Shown here: in pieces, positions 48,771 to 60,224 of the stretch | How the letters are laid out: every line of letters starts with the position of its first letter | Numbering within the stretch: position 1 is the first letter of the stretch | From: Apium graveolens | Lineage: Eukaryota > Streptophyta > Magnoliopsida > Apiales > Apiaceae | Reading direction: 5' to 3' | DNA length: 64,000 nucleotides | NCBI RefSeq assembly: GCF_009905375.1 | Contig: NC_133650.1 | Coordinates: 304,641,203-304,705,202, forward strand | Position numbers and translations under genes: made by a program | Notes under the pieces: model-generated | What the model was told of the DNA's origin: nothing | The model's input: the letters and a program-made list of their open reading frames with translations, nothing else | Databases searched by the model: none

Positions 48771-51700
48771 ATGGCACCTGTTGTAAAGATTATGTCTCAA
48801 ACTGGGTTCATTTATGAGAAGAACAATTTCACTGCATTAGTGAACAAGGGTATTCAGTAATCGGATGACTATCACAAGATGATGGACTTTGTGAAGAATT
48901 GTAAGCTCAATTATGCCATGCTGGAATCACCCACAATCTTATGTGAAGTTGTTGAAGAGATGTGGACCACTGCTACCTATAACTCTACTAATAAGACCAT
49001 CACTCTAACCATTAAAGGTAAAGAATTTTGTATAAATAGTGATGTGATAAAAGCATGTTTCAAAATTCTTGATAACAATGTGACTTCACCACACACTGAC
49101 ACTGACATAGTCAATATGCTCAATTCCATGCACTATGCACTTCCTACTTCTAAACTGAGTGATATTAGGAGAATAGGTCTTAGGAAAGAGTGGAGTTTCT
49201 TGTGTGATGTAGTTACAAAGGTTTTCTCAGGAAAGATCAGTAATTTTGATTCTGTGAATATTTCCATGCTTAACATGCTATACATGCTAGTTACAGATAA
49301 ATTTTATAATTTCAGTGATCTTGTTTTGTTTGAGTTAGGTTTTAAATTAGGGGAGTTAAATAAAAGAGGTAAAAAATGTGTATTATGCTAAATTTCTTAT
49401 GTTATTAGCTAACCACCTCTGTGAAGAGATTGTGCTTGAGAACCCAAACAACAAACTGGATTGTTGGGTTCAAGAGAGAAGGCTCATTGCATATTTGAAC
49501 AGGGCCAATCATCACAAGGATGTGCCAATGTTCTACTTTCCTGTAATGCAAGCACCTCAGGTAAGTGAGGTAAGTTGATACATCCCTACAACTATTCCAA
49601 CCTCCACAATTTCTTTGAGTTCAAGAGTAGCTATGGAAACTGTGCCAATGACCAAACAATTGCCTACCAAAGCTGCCAAACCTATTATTATTTCAAAATC
49701 CAAATCAAAGAAAGCCCCCTCTGGTATCTCCCAAAAGATGCCAGTTGAAAAATCCACTAAAGCCAAAGAGGGGAGTGTGAAGGAGGGTAAGTTAGGTGAG
49801 GGAAGGGGTGAACATAAAAGAAACCCCAAGAATAAGGTTGGAGAGTTGAGTGAATCCCAGCCTAGCCACACTGCAGTTTCCCAACAAACTGTAGTGCTTA
49901 AAAAGGACAAAAGCTCATTTCTAGCTGCATCCTCCCAAAAGGATATAGCTATTGAACAAAGCTCTCAACCAAGAGCACAAGCCAAGAGGGTTAGGGACAC
50001 AAGCTCACCCCAAATTTATGCCAGTAAGAAGAAATCAAAAACTTCTGGGGATGCACAGGGTACACACACTGTGCAAACTGGTGCTAAAGACACAGTCACT
50101 GCACCTTCACAAATTCAGCTTGATGTGGCTCCAATAAATGTGGAGTCACAGCCAAAATCTCTAGTTATAGAAGCACCTCAAACACCATACTCACCAACAA
50201 ATTCTCTGGATGTGGATATGATAAACACATCAATTCCTGATTCCCCTTCTTTAACTCTGTTGGGGAAGCCAAAATCTAGTGCAAGTGAGCATCATCTTTT
50301 ATATGATTTGTTGGCTCACTTGCCAATTCTTTCAGGAACTGTTGTGTCATCTGTGCCTAAAATATCTTCAATCAGCACAGAGTCAACAATAGTTTCTATT
50401 CCCAGCTCATTCATTTCTACTCTCTCGACGGATATTGCTCATCCGTCGAGTAGTGATTGTATCCCGACGGATAAGCTTAACAGCAGTTATCCGTCGGATA
50501 ACAAAACCACTCACTTGATGGATATCACTCATCCATCAAGTATCTCTGCACAACTTCAAACTTCAATTCTTTCAAGTGCAGAAGATTTAGTGGTTGTACA
50601 GTCACTTTTAGGATTGAGAGAGAAGAGTGTTTTGAGTGAGAGTCTGGGTTGCTCCCAGGAAAAAGGAGAGGAAATGAGTGAAAATCTGCAATCCATTTCT
50701 TCAGGATTGGCAAAAGGGAGTGAGAGGAGTTCCACCTTAGTAGGTGAAGGTGAGGGTGTGAAGGTGTGGATCCAGGGTGAGACCCTGATGCAACAAAAGA
50801 GAGAAAATGAGAGAAATGCAGGTACTGGAGCAATAAGGATGGATGTCATTGCTAGTGAGTCAATGAATGCCCAGGATGCAGACAGGGAAGGACTATCTCA
50901 ACATTCTAAAGCTGTTATAGATTCTACTTCTCTTGATGCTGAAGTATTTACTCACCCTGTTCCAGCTTATCAAATTCTAGCTGAACAGGGCAATGACAAT
51001 GCAGAAAGGATGCTCAATCTGGTGCATACCACCCAGTCTATGCAAAGGGCTAATGATGCCATCACAACTTTGCCTTCTACAGCTGGTGATGTGGACTATG
51101 AGACTGGGGGTTCAGCTGATTTCTTTGGAGATGGGAGTGGGGATAGTGAAGATGAAGCAATGGGCATAGAGGGAGAAGTAGGCTCAAGCTCAAGGTCAGT
51201 ATGCCATCATAGGCATTCTCAAAGCACTGTGATGAGCATTACTTCAAGACAACCCTGATCCAGTTAATTAATCAAATTTACACTGCTCTTCAAACCACTA
51301 CCAATTCTAGTACCAAGAAGCTCCTTCAGGCACATCTAGCCTCCCCGCAACTTCAGCAAATCCAGGGCTTCCAGCATGCTAGAGATGTGAACACCATGAA
51401 GGGTGATATTGAGGAGATGAAGAAGGCCATTTCAGATAAAATAGACTCTACATTTCCAGACACTAGAATGATTGACATCAAGAGGCAATTAAGGAAAAAT
51501 TCTGATCTTGCAACCAAGATAGAATCCTTGGATACAAGAGTGTCAGCTATGGAAGCATCTTTAACTGCCATTCATCTCCATCAAGCCCAACAGACTGATC
51601 TATTTCGAAAACTGGTAGCAGCTCAAACCCCCTCCACAACTCAACTTGATGATAACAAAAAGGGGGAGAAAGGACCAAGTGAGGGGGAGAAGCTTCAGAT

Positions 51701-53322
51701 ACAAATCAGTAAAGTAATTGTGCCTTCAATTACTATCTTAAATCCACAAGTCACAGATGGTATAGATCTGATTCAAGCAGCAGCAACCAACTTGAAAGTT
51801 GCTGAGAAGGAAAAGTTGAGTTTGGTCAACTGGGAGAAGATTGATGAGGAGATACAGAAGAAGTTTGAACTTGTAAAGGAGTCTGTTAAGTCAGCCATCC
51901 TTCACTCTCAAGTCAAGCAAATTAGTGTGAATGAGATCAGCATGAACTATCTGAAAAGAGGACAATCTTCCTGCATCAAGTCTCCAAAGGCTGAAATGAT
52001 TCTTAAACCAAGGCCAAACTACTCAAAATCATCTTTGAAGAACCCCTTGGACACTGTGTATGAGACACCCAAGCCTGATGAGAAGAAGCTTCTATCAAGA
52101 TCAATTACCTTCTATAAAGATCCAGCTGATTCAGCTTCTAAAAGGAGGATTGCTAAGATTTTTAGAAATGGGAAAGAAATTTATGTGGTGGCTGGACATC
52201 CTCAATTTGCTCAAGCAAAGAGAGAAGAAAAAGCTAGATTGAAGCAGGAAAAGAAGGAGGCTGCTCTAGGTGCTAAAAAGGCTAAACATAAGAAAGAGCA
52301 GATTGCTATCTTGGCCAAGCTACATGCTGTAAATTCATCATAACAAATACCTTCTCAACCATCTGAAGCTACTGAATCAAGGAAGCAAGTTGAAGAACAG
52401 AAGAAATCTCCAAGAAAGAAAGAATTGGCTAAAAGAACTAAAAGGAGACTGGATATTGTTGACAAGGAATTGGAAGATCAATTTCCTAAGGAATCCACAC
52501 CAGCTACAACTCAAGCAACAAAGCCCTCTGTGGTATTTGAAGACATAAGGGTGGTGGATCCGTACAGGAATATTCATGGTGAACCTACTGTGCCCAAGGA
52601 TGAGCCAATAGAATGGGAGAACATGCTAATTCCATACTTCAATCTACCAATCCTTAGCAAGCCAAAAAAGGACAAAGTCAAGAGCAGTCAAGAAAGTGAA
52701 GCTGTCACCTCTCAAATCCAAATCTATAGTCAAAGTTCAGCCTAAAGTCAATAGGGGAGACTATCTGTACTTGTGTGACATTAAAGAATTTTCTGATCTA
52801 AATCTCTATCTGGATGAACTAGATGAAGTAAGAGGTATTGATGCATACAGAAACCTACCTGAAAGGTTAGTGTTCAAGTACAAAGGAGGAAAGGAGATTC
52901 AGTGGCCACTTCACAGGATTCTTCAAGAGAGCCAAGCTGTACTGATTAAAGTTTATTCATCCTTCAAGAAGAACTTTGGGTTCAATGTCACTGCAAGAAG
53001 ACTAGTATTGAAGAAGATTGAAGAACTAAGGAGTGTTAGAGCTAAAGATGCACTCCCAAAGACTCTAATCATCCCATACACAGGAAGAAGAGTGCATCTA
53101 AGGCCCTACTGGCTAATGGAGTTCATAGATGACAAAGGTGTGAGAAGATTCTTCAGATTAGAAGACCAATTGGGCATCTCTAGCAATGAGACTCTTTTGG
53201 AAATGCAAGGAAAGCTAAATCTCTCAGAATCTAATGAACTGGAATTCCACAAGCAGCTCCAAAATCAGATTGATAAAAACAACAGAAAGCTTGAAAGAAG
53301 ATCCAGACCTTCAAGAAACTAG
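48771..53322 (+). pseudogene. Third ORF (env-like by position), broken (element C)
   Basis: It starts with the same MAPVVKIMSQTGF N-terminus and ends with the same basic C-terminal domain as A and B. Breaks include TAA at 48858-48860, the A6 run at 49371-49376 that shifts the frame exactly as in A, TGA near 49576, TGA near 51256 with a frame change, TAA near 52341 and a frame change near 52670-52745. The stretch about 50845-51645 is only loosely similar to A and B, while both sides match A closely. Motif copies lie at 50425-50545, including a perfect 9-bp fold-back (50425-50433 with 50441-50449). No membrane segment was seen and the function is unknown. Confidence 0.8.
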
Positions 53323-53498
53323 ATAAATCTGCTCAGGCTAGAAGAGCATCTTGAAAATGACTGTGAGCAAAACTTTGTACATTTTGTTATTTGAAGCACT
53401 TTTCAGTATTATCTACTTTTCTTTAAAGTTATATTTTTAGGGTGTTTTGTTATCATCAAGTAACTCTTAATTTATGGCTACAATTCCAGTAGACATAA

Positions 53499-53510
53499 AT
53501 TGGGGGGGAT
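53499..53510 (+). other. Polypurine tract (C)
   Basis: A run of seven G within ATTGGGGGGGAT directly precedes the 3' LTR. Confidence 0.82.
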
Positions 53511-54545
53511 TGTTGTGCATATGTTGTGTACTTGATGATTTCATGAAAAAAACACCTTAGTAGATTTTACTTAGTGAAATAATGTAGCACTCGACGAATA
53601 AGAATTATTGTCCCGACGGATAACTCAATATAGTCCCGACGGATGATGACTTATTTATCCATCGAGTGAGTAGCTTATGTACTAATGAGTCTGTAGCACA
53701 TTTCTGCATTCACCATTGTATAAATTCTATAAGTAGTATTCAAGTCATGTTGAATTTAATTAGATATGCAGAATAGGTTGATTAATTGTACATAAATGAT
53801 GTCTTGTAATTCTGCATAAGTGAAATGAAGTCAAGTGCCTGTTTGCTACCCGACGGATAACCTACAATGAAGTCGACGGATGATCAATATCTCGACGGAT
53901 GATCAATCTCGACGGATGATCATGAACCCGACGGATGAAGAATTCAAATATCAGTTGACAGTGACAACACAGTCACATGTGTCGAGTGGATGCAAATGGA
54001 ATGTGGTATCCTATTCAACTGGGTTTTCGAGAACAAAGAAGCATTGCCATTTCCATGCTATTATAAAGATATTCAAAGATGCTGGAATAGAGTAATGAAG
54101 TAGCATTGTAATATATTAGATAGTTTTGTTTTTATTATCTTGTCTTATTACTTTGTAATCTTGGTGATATATAACCAAGAAGTAGCAAATAGAAACTAGA
54201 TCTGAGAGACAACAAGAGAAACATTTGTAAGCAGAATTCTTAGCATTTCTCTGTATTCTCAGCAGTTCAATATTTGTAAGCAGCTGTGAGAATTTTTGCA
54301 CACAGGGTTCTCTCGATATATAATATATATCTCTGGTGGAATCATTCAAATCCACCAGAAAGTTTTTGAAGACTCTTGTTTTTAATTACTTGTGTTTTGA
54401 TTCACTTAAGTTTTATTCCGCATTGTGCTAATCAATACACTTATATTTATATTTGAGTTAGAACATTTTATTTCAAGAAAAAAGTTTCAAGAATTCCATT
54501 CAACCTCCCTTCTGTAATTCTTGTCATATTGTTAAGGGACTTATA
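53511..54545 (+). repeat. 3' LTR of element C (1035 bp)
   Basis: It starts TGTTGTGCATATG. The end reads GGGACTTATA where the 5' LTR has GGGACTAACA, so the terminal CA has mutated. The border is fixed by the GAGCT duplication that follows. The motif array lies at 53851-53936. Confidence 0.93.
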
Positions 54546-54756
54546 GAGCTCCCGTTGGAGTGATCAAAATTTTTCATATTAGGTATATTAGACTGCCACG
54601 CTACAAGAAAAAAGTCCATAGATATTGGTTTTTGGGCGATGTCTATGCTGTTTAGCAACCGATGTTGATGTCGGTGATGTCTATTCTAGACATAGGCCAT
54701 AACTCGATGTCTTTACTGGCTTAGACATCGTTTCTGGAAAAAAAACTGATGTCCAT

Positions 54757-56174
54757 TGTTAGAGCAAAAATACGCGCTAATATTCATGCAAGTATACGCG
54801 TTTGCAAGTAGTATAAGATATAAATCAGATTCGTTCCCACAGAGACTGGTTTAGGTTATGTTCAATTTATGCACCTATGCAACAATGTATGGTTATCGCT
54901 CAATGCTAAGACAAATAACAAATTGGTTTTGATTAAACTAAGAGATTATACTAAATAATATTAACTAAGAGAATTGAGGTTGAATTACTATATATGACAG
55001 ACATGGGATTCTAACTTCATTAAATACTTCATTCAATAGCCTTTTTGTTCTTAACCTTAGCATGCAATGGTGATGACACTAATCAGATAACATGAAACTG
55101 ATAAACGCCAACTTTCGTTGCACGAGTACCATTCTACCAGACATCCATAAAAGAGATAGAAGCTGAATAGGCACCAATTATATTGAGATCATATATGTCT
55201 ATAAAATTTGACAACATAATGGTTTAAGCACAAGTTATCTATCTTGATTACACAGGGCAAGTAAGATGGTTAAAATTACCTACGAATCATGCATGACACA
55301 TACATGAACCTATGCTAGCATGGCAAGTTCTAAATCCTTTAATTCACTTTCGCTTCATTAAGAATTAACACACTATCTTATATGTTAGCTACGCACATAA
55401 GACGAATAAGCACAACCAATACTAGGTTATCATACAATCACCACATACTAACGTATCAAAACAATTTAACTAAAGAATTTCATGATTAAATCCGCTAGAA
55501 CCCCACGATAACGATTAGTTCATAATCGAACTCATCGTCACTATGGGTTCCAATGAAAGCATGATAATAAACAATATGAGAGTGCTAGGGTTCAAGAACA
55601 AATCAAAAACAAGCATCCAAGTATCAACTATATTGAAGAAAATAAGAGTCTTCTTCTCCGTATCCTTCTCATGCTCTCTAGGTCTTCTTATTGCTCTCCC
55701 AGGCCTCCTTGTTGTTAAAAATGTCTTTTTATGGGTATTTATAGGCTCCAAGATGACCAGGACTCTCAAAATCTTCAATTTCGACTAAAATCAGGATTCT
55801 GGGGAGAAACCGGGCACGGGCTGAAATAGTGTTTCAGCGGCGCAGGCACGCTGCCTTTTGGCGCAGCCGCGGTGACATTCTGAAATTTTCTTAACAAATC
55901 TTCTTTTGGCCATATCTTGAGTTCTGCTCGTCAGAATTAGGCGATTTAACTGCCCACGCGAAGCTAACGAGATTCTCTGCAACTTGAGAATGGCCTAGGA
56001 TTCCAATTCTGATATGTTTTCAGCATAATTCTTTGAAAAGCTTCTTTCTTCCTTTAACTGATGCATGAAATGCAATAACGCAAAAACACATCAAAAATAC
56101 CAACAACTGAAGTCCAAAACACCAACTTAAGCCTGTAATGAAGCGTCATAAGTAGATATAAAATCCACTTATCA
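54757..56174 (-). repeat. 3' LTR of element E
   Basis: It is the partner of 60225-61665. A polypurine tract (TTTGGGGGTG in the element's direction) lies just inside at about 56175-56184. Small open frames inside it are not genes, since matching ones occur in the other LTR. Confidence 0.92.
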
Positions 56175-56184
56175 CACCCCCAAA

Positions 56185-57394
56185 CTTGAATCGATGTTTG
56201 TCCTTAAGCATAAACAGACTCAAAACTACAAAACAAACCTAATGAATGAATGCAACTGCGTGCATGCAACTAAATGATAATGCAATCGATTCCCTCAGAA
56301 TAACCATAATCAAATGAATAAGCCAATGCCTCTTAGAATGCAATGACTCAAAACAGAGCTCGAATAACTATCACAAATCAACTCACAAACCAGAAACGTG
56401 TGTGTGTGGGATGCTTAACAGAAATACTCTTGATACTAGATCAATAACCATACTTATCTTATCATCAAAACAATCACAAGTTTATAAACAGAATAGATGT
56501 TAAACGTATAATGACTCACAACACCTCCTTTCTACTAGAGTTATACAAGGATTCATGCTATTATTGAACACATAACAAATATGCTTACTTGATCGTGCAA
56601 TGAATGAGGTCCAAAAAAGACTTATACAATAATACCCATGTAGCGAGCATTAGGTTAGCGGATCCCAGACTACGAAAAGCCTTAGGTCACTAGGCACAAA
56701 GTCCCATAAGAACCTAATAACTCGAGTATTAAAGAGCCCACTCTTGATCAATTATACATAAACACATACTTTTTTTTCTTTTTTTTTCCAACAATTTCTG
56801 AATGAGTGCGTTTCGCTCCATCTCATTCAACCCTAGACTACTCATAAATTATGAGCCATCTACTAGCCATTAGACACCTAGCCTTACAACAACGAGCAAT
56901 GAAATCCTGCTTTTCTCCAGTTTAAAAATCAGTGCTTTTACATCATTACAAGAATATCACAAATTTTAAATATAACTAAGTGATTAAATCTCAACAACAA
57001 ACAAGTATGATCATGATCTACAGCAAAAGCAACCCTATAAGACTTTTTGAAAATAATTATTTCTTGAATGCAAATCAATTCATTAGGAATTAAACATCCC
57101 TCTATTTGTCATCACTAGACTCACATCAACATTAACCAATCAATCAGAAATAACTCAACCTAAGGGATTATGTTATATGCATGCACATGCAACTATATGA
57201 ACTCAAACATAAAAAAACAAACAAATATGTCCTATATGAACAATCATGCAACACTACAAATGAAATACAACTATATACAACATGAATCTATATGAACTAT
57301 ATGGACACGCACAAACTAATCCTTACATTATCACCGCTAAAATTAAAATTTTCAATGTCCTCATTGAAGGTAATAATAAGGATTTCAGGCATAC
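56185..57394 (-). other. Element E internal non-coding region
   Basis: No ORF of note. This is the 3' untranslated part between the protein remnant and the polypurine tract, with a T-rich run near 56770. Confidence 0.6.
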
Positions 57395-58990
57395 CTAGTC
57401 GTCGAAAAGATCACCCTCCTCGGGTGGAGGATCAGGTGGCCAATCAACCTCGACACCAGTGGCTCGGAAAATAGTGCCCAAAGCCTATGTCAAATCTGCA
57501 GCAAAACCATGGTGAATGTTGTGCATGGCCTCAATACGCCGAATCAACCTTCTATACCGCCCATCACCAATACCAAACCTATCAACTGTCTGTGGTGCAC
57601 GAGAGGTACCATCTGTAAGCACGAGAGGAACCGGCTGGCCACTCTCTACATCATCAAAAATATATCCCAACCCCTTATCAGGGGGTGCACCTAAGAATGC
57701 ATAACTCAAGTGATCTGGTAGTGGGTTGAGATCAAGTGTGGGAGCTTCTTCAATCGACGGTTTGAGACGCTCCTGAGAAATTTTTAGCTCTGCTAACCCA
57801 AGAGAATCAAATGGCATATCCAACTTCCTCTTCCACGGAGGTGCATTCAAAACCTGTAGTTGCTCTACCCCTTCTTCATCTTTACTATCAAACTCCCCTG
57901 TTAAGGATCTCTCTAAGGTATCTGACTTTGGCAATTGCTCAAGCTCCGAATTCACTACATAGTCGACCCACTCTATCTTAAAACATTCTACTTTAGCTGT
58001 GGGTAACTTTATTGCCTTAAACACATTAAAAGTGACCTTTTGATCGTGAACCTTCATCGTAAGCTCTCCTTTTTGCACATCGATCATAGTTCGGCCAGTA
58101 GCTAAGAATGGTCTCCCCAAGATAATGGGAATCTTCTTATCGTCCTCAAAGTCAAGATTATAAAGTCAGCAGGGAAGATGAGTTTATCCCCCTTGACCAA
58201 GACATCCTCCACTATACCTCGTGGATAAGCGATGGAACGATCAGCTAGTTGCAATGACATTTATGTTGGCTTCGGATCAGGTAGACCAAGCTTCTTGAAC
58301 AAGGGCATCAAATTGATGCTAGATCCCAAATCATATAAACACTTGTCGAATGACAAGTTTCCAATGGTGCAAGGAATAGTGAAGCTTCCAGGATCTTTAA
58401 GTTTCGGAGGCAACTTCTATTGCAGCACAGCACTGGATTTCTCCGTGAGAGAAATGGTCTCTAAGTCATCAAGCTTCACAATCTAAGAGAGAATACCTTT
58501 CATAAACCTCACATAGCTAGGCATCTGTTCAAGAGTTTCAGCGAAAGGTATGTTAATGTAAAGTTTCTTGAACACCTCCAGAAACTTCTCAAACTGCTTA
58601 TCCAGCTTTTTCTTCTGCAGCCTCTTAGGAAAAAGAGGTGGAGGATAGATCTGTTTCTCCCCTGTATTACCCTCAGGAGGAGTGTGCTCAACAGTAGTCT
58701 TCCTTGGTTCCACTTCTGCTTCCTTCTGCACTTCTTCTTCAGCCAAAACTTCAAATTCTGGAACTTGGGATTTTTAGGGCTTGCAACCTTCCCAGACCTC
58801 AATGTAATTGCTTTAACCTGCTCTTTTGCTTCCCTCTTGCCTGTAACTTCTTTATCACTAGAAAGCGTTCCTGGTAGTCGAGTCAATAAGGCGTTAGCAA
58901 TTTGTCCTCTCTGGTTCTCCAGAGTCTTGATAGGAACAGCCTGGATTTGGCATATAAGAGCCTGGTTTTTGCACATAAGCCTCAACTCCT
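57395..58990 (-). pseudogene. Athila-type protease region fused to a pol-terminal-like tail, broken
   Basis: On the minus strand a Lys/Glu-rich spacer and the segment KKLDKQFEKFLEVFKKL lead into an aspartic protease with [13 protein letters not shown] (plus about 58290-58330; D-L-G is the catalytic motif) and GRPFLATGRTMIDV. After LSYAFLG, which in Athila pol normally stands just before RT, the sequence passes directly to a tail with RFGIGDGRYRRLIRRI and then DPPPEEGDLFDD before TAG at 57397-57395. RT, RNase H and integrase have therefore been lost between these points. Several frame breaks interrupt it, at about 58140, 58420 and 58485 and at a stop near 57485. Confidence 0.75.
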
Positions 58991-59151
58991 TCAATTCAGA
59001 TTTTTCATTCGAAGATTGACTTGCATCATGAGTTTGTTGTTGAAGTTGGAGTTGTTGTCTTGGTGCAAATTGTTGTTAAAAAACTAGGAGGATTGAATTG
59101 ATTGGATCCAAACTGCTGATAAGGCTGTTGTACCACATTCTGATTGTTGCT

Positions 59152-60087
59152 CTAGCTGAAGTTAGCATGATTCCGGTTGTCAGGATGATAAGTGTCTGGA
59201 ACTGGTTGCTGCGATCTCTGAAAGTTGCTCACAAACTGAGCTGATTCACTAGATATAGCACATTGCTCCATCGCATGCCAATCTGCACCCAACTCACAAA
59301 CTCTGGTTATCTGATTAACACCATAGTTAGACAGAAAATTGATCTTCATAGACAACGCCTTTAGTTGAGCAGTGATAACCGTAGCTGTATCCACTTCAAG
59401 AACTCCTGCTACCTTGCCCTGTGGAAATCTCTGGGCTGGATACTGATATTAATTAGTAGCCATCAGTTCAATTAGATCATAAGATTCCTCATAGCTCTTT
59501 GCCCATAATGCTCCACCTGATGCTGCATCGATCATGGGTCTTGACTGTGCTCCCAAACCGTTATAGAAGAAATTGATGATCATCCAATTAGGCATTCCAT
59601 GATGAGGACACTTCCTAAGTATCTCCTTGTAGCGCTCCCATGCTTCATATAAAGATTCCCCTGATTCTTGCACAAATTGAGTAAGAGCATTCCTGATTGC
59701 AGCTGTCTTTGCCAAAGGGAAGAATTTAGTGAGAAACTTTTGAGCAAGATCATCCCAAGTAGTAATCGAACCAGCTGGTAGAGAGTGTAACCAGCTCTTA
59801 GCCTTATCCCTCAGACAGAATGGGAATAGTCTCAGCTTCACAGCATCTTCGGAAACACCGTTGAACTTGAAGGTGTCACATATCTCAATGAAATCCCTAA
59901 TATGCATATTGGGATCTTTTGTTGGAGAACCCCAAACTAGATTGAATTCTGCACCCATTGAATTATGCTAGGCTTGATCTCAAAGTTATTTGTATGATAG
60001 TTGGCCTGACAATGCTAGATTGAATGTCATTGATCTTGGGTTGAGAAAAATCCATCAAAGCTTTCGTTCGTGCTGCTGGATCTCCCA
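59152..60087 (-). pseudogene. gag: Athila-type gag, broken (element E)
   Basis: The minus-strand ATG at 60087 gives MGDPAARTKALMDFSQ, a typical Athila gag start. The retrotransposon gag domain follows (RDKAKSWLHSLPAGSITTW, then FLTKFFPLAKT), then QGKVAGVLEVDTATV and a Cys/His region with the order of a degenerate zinc knuckle. Frames change near 60040 and 59965, and a TAA at 59451-59449 interrupts the same frame before it continues to 59152. Confidence 0.82.
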
Positions 60088-60200
60088 TTGCAATGAGTAC
60101 CTGAAACACAAACAAATAAACCGTGGAAGTAAAAGAATCTGAGTCATTGAACTTTAACGACCACTGATGACAAGCACAAAAACTAAAAATTAACACCGAG

Positions 60201-60218
60201 TCCCCGGCAGCGGCGCCA
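60201..60218 (-). other. Primer binding site (E), tRNA-Asp type
   Basis: Minus-strand TGGCGCCGCTGCCGGGGA lies six bases inside the 5' LTR border. It is the characteristic Athila/Tat-type primer site. Confidence 0.88.
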
Positions 60219-60224
60219 AAAACT

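Larger units (their letters stand above)
41419..54545 (+). mobile_element. Element C: complete SIRE/Maximus-type Ty1/copia retrotransposon
   Basis: The element is 13,127 bp long, flanked by GAGCT (41414-41418 and 54546-54550), with two LTRs of 1035 bp each that differ at roughly 3% of positions by eye. It has an initiator-Met primer site, gag, pol, intergenic region, ORF3 and polypurine tract. All three coding regions are interrupted by many stops, most explained by CAA/CAG to TAA/TAG or TGG to TAG. It is the same family as A except for a block in ORF3 (about 50845-51645) that differs from both A and B. Confidence 0.96.

Noticed and set aside
55515..55788. ORFs on both strands, repeated at 60984-61356
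   Set aside because: They lie inside the two LTRs of element E and recur because the LTRs are duplicates.
58684..59087. Plus-strand ORFs of 61-111 residues
   Set aside because: They are antisense shadows of the minus-strand Athila gag-protease region.
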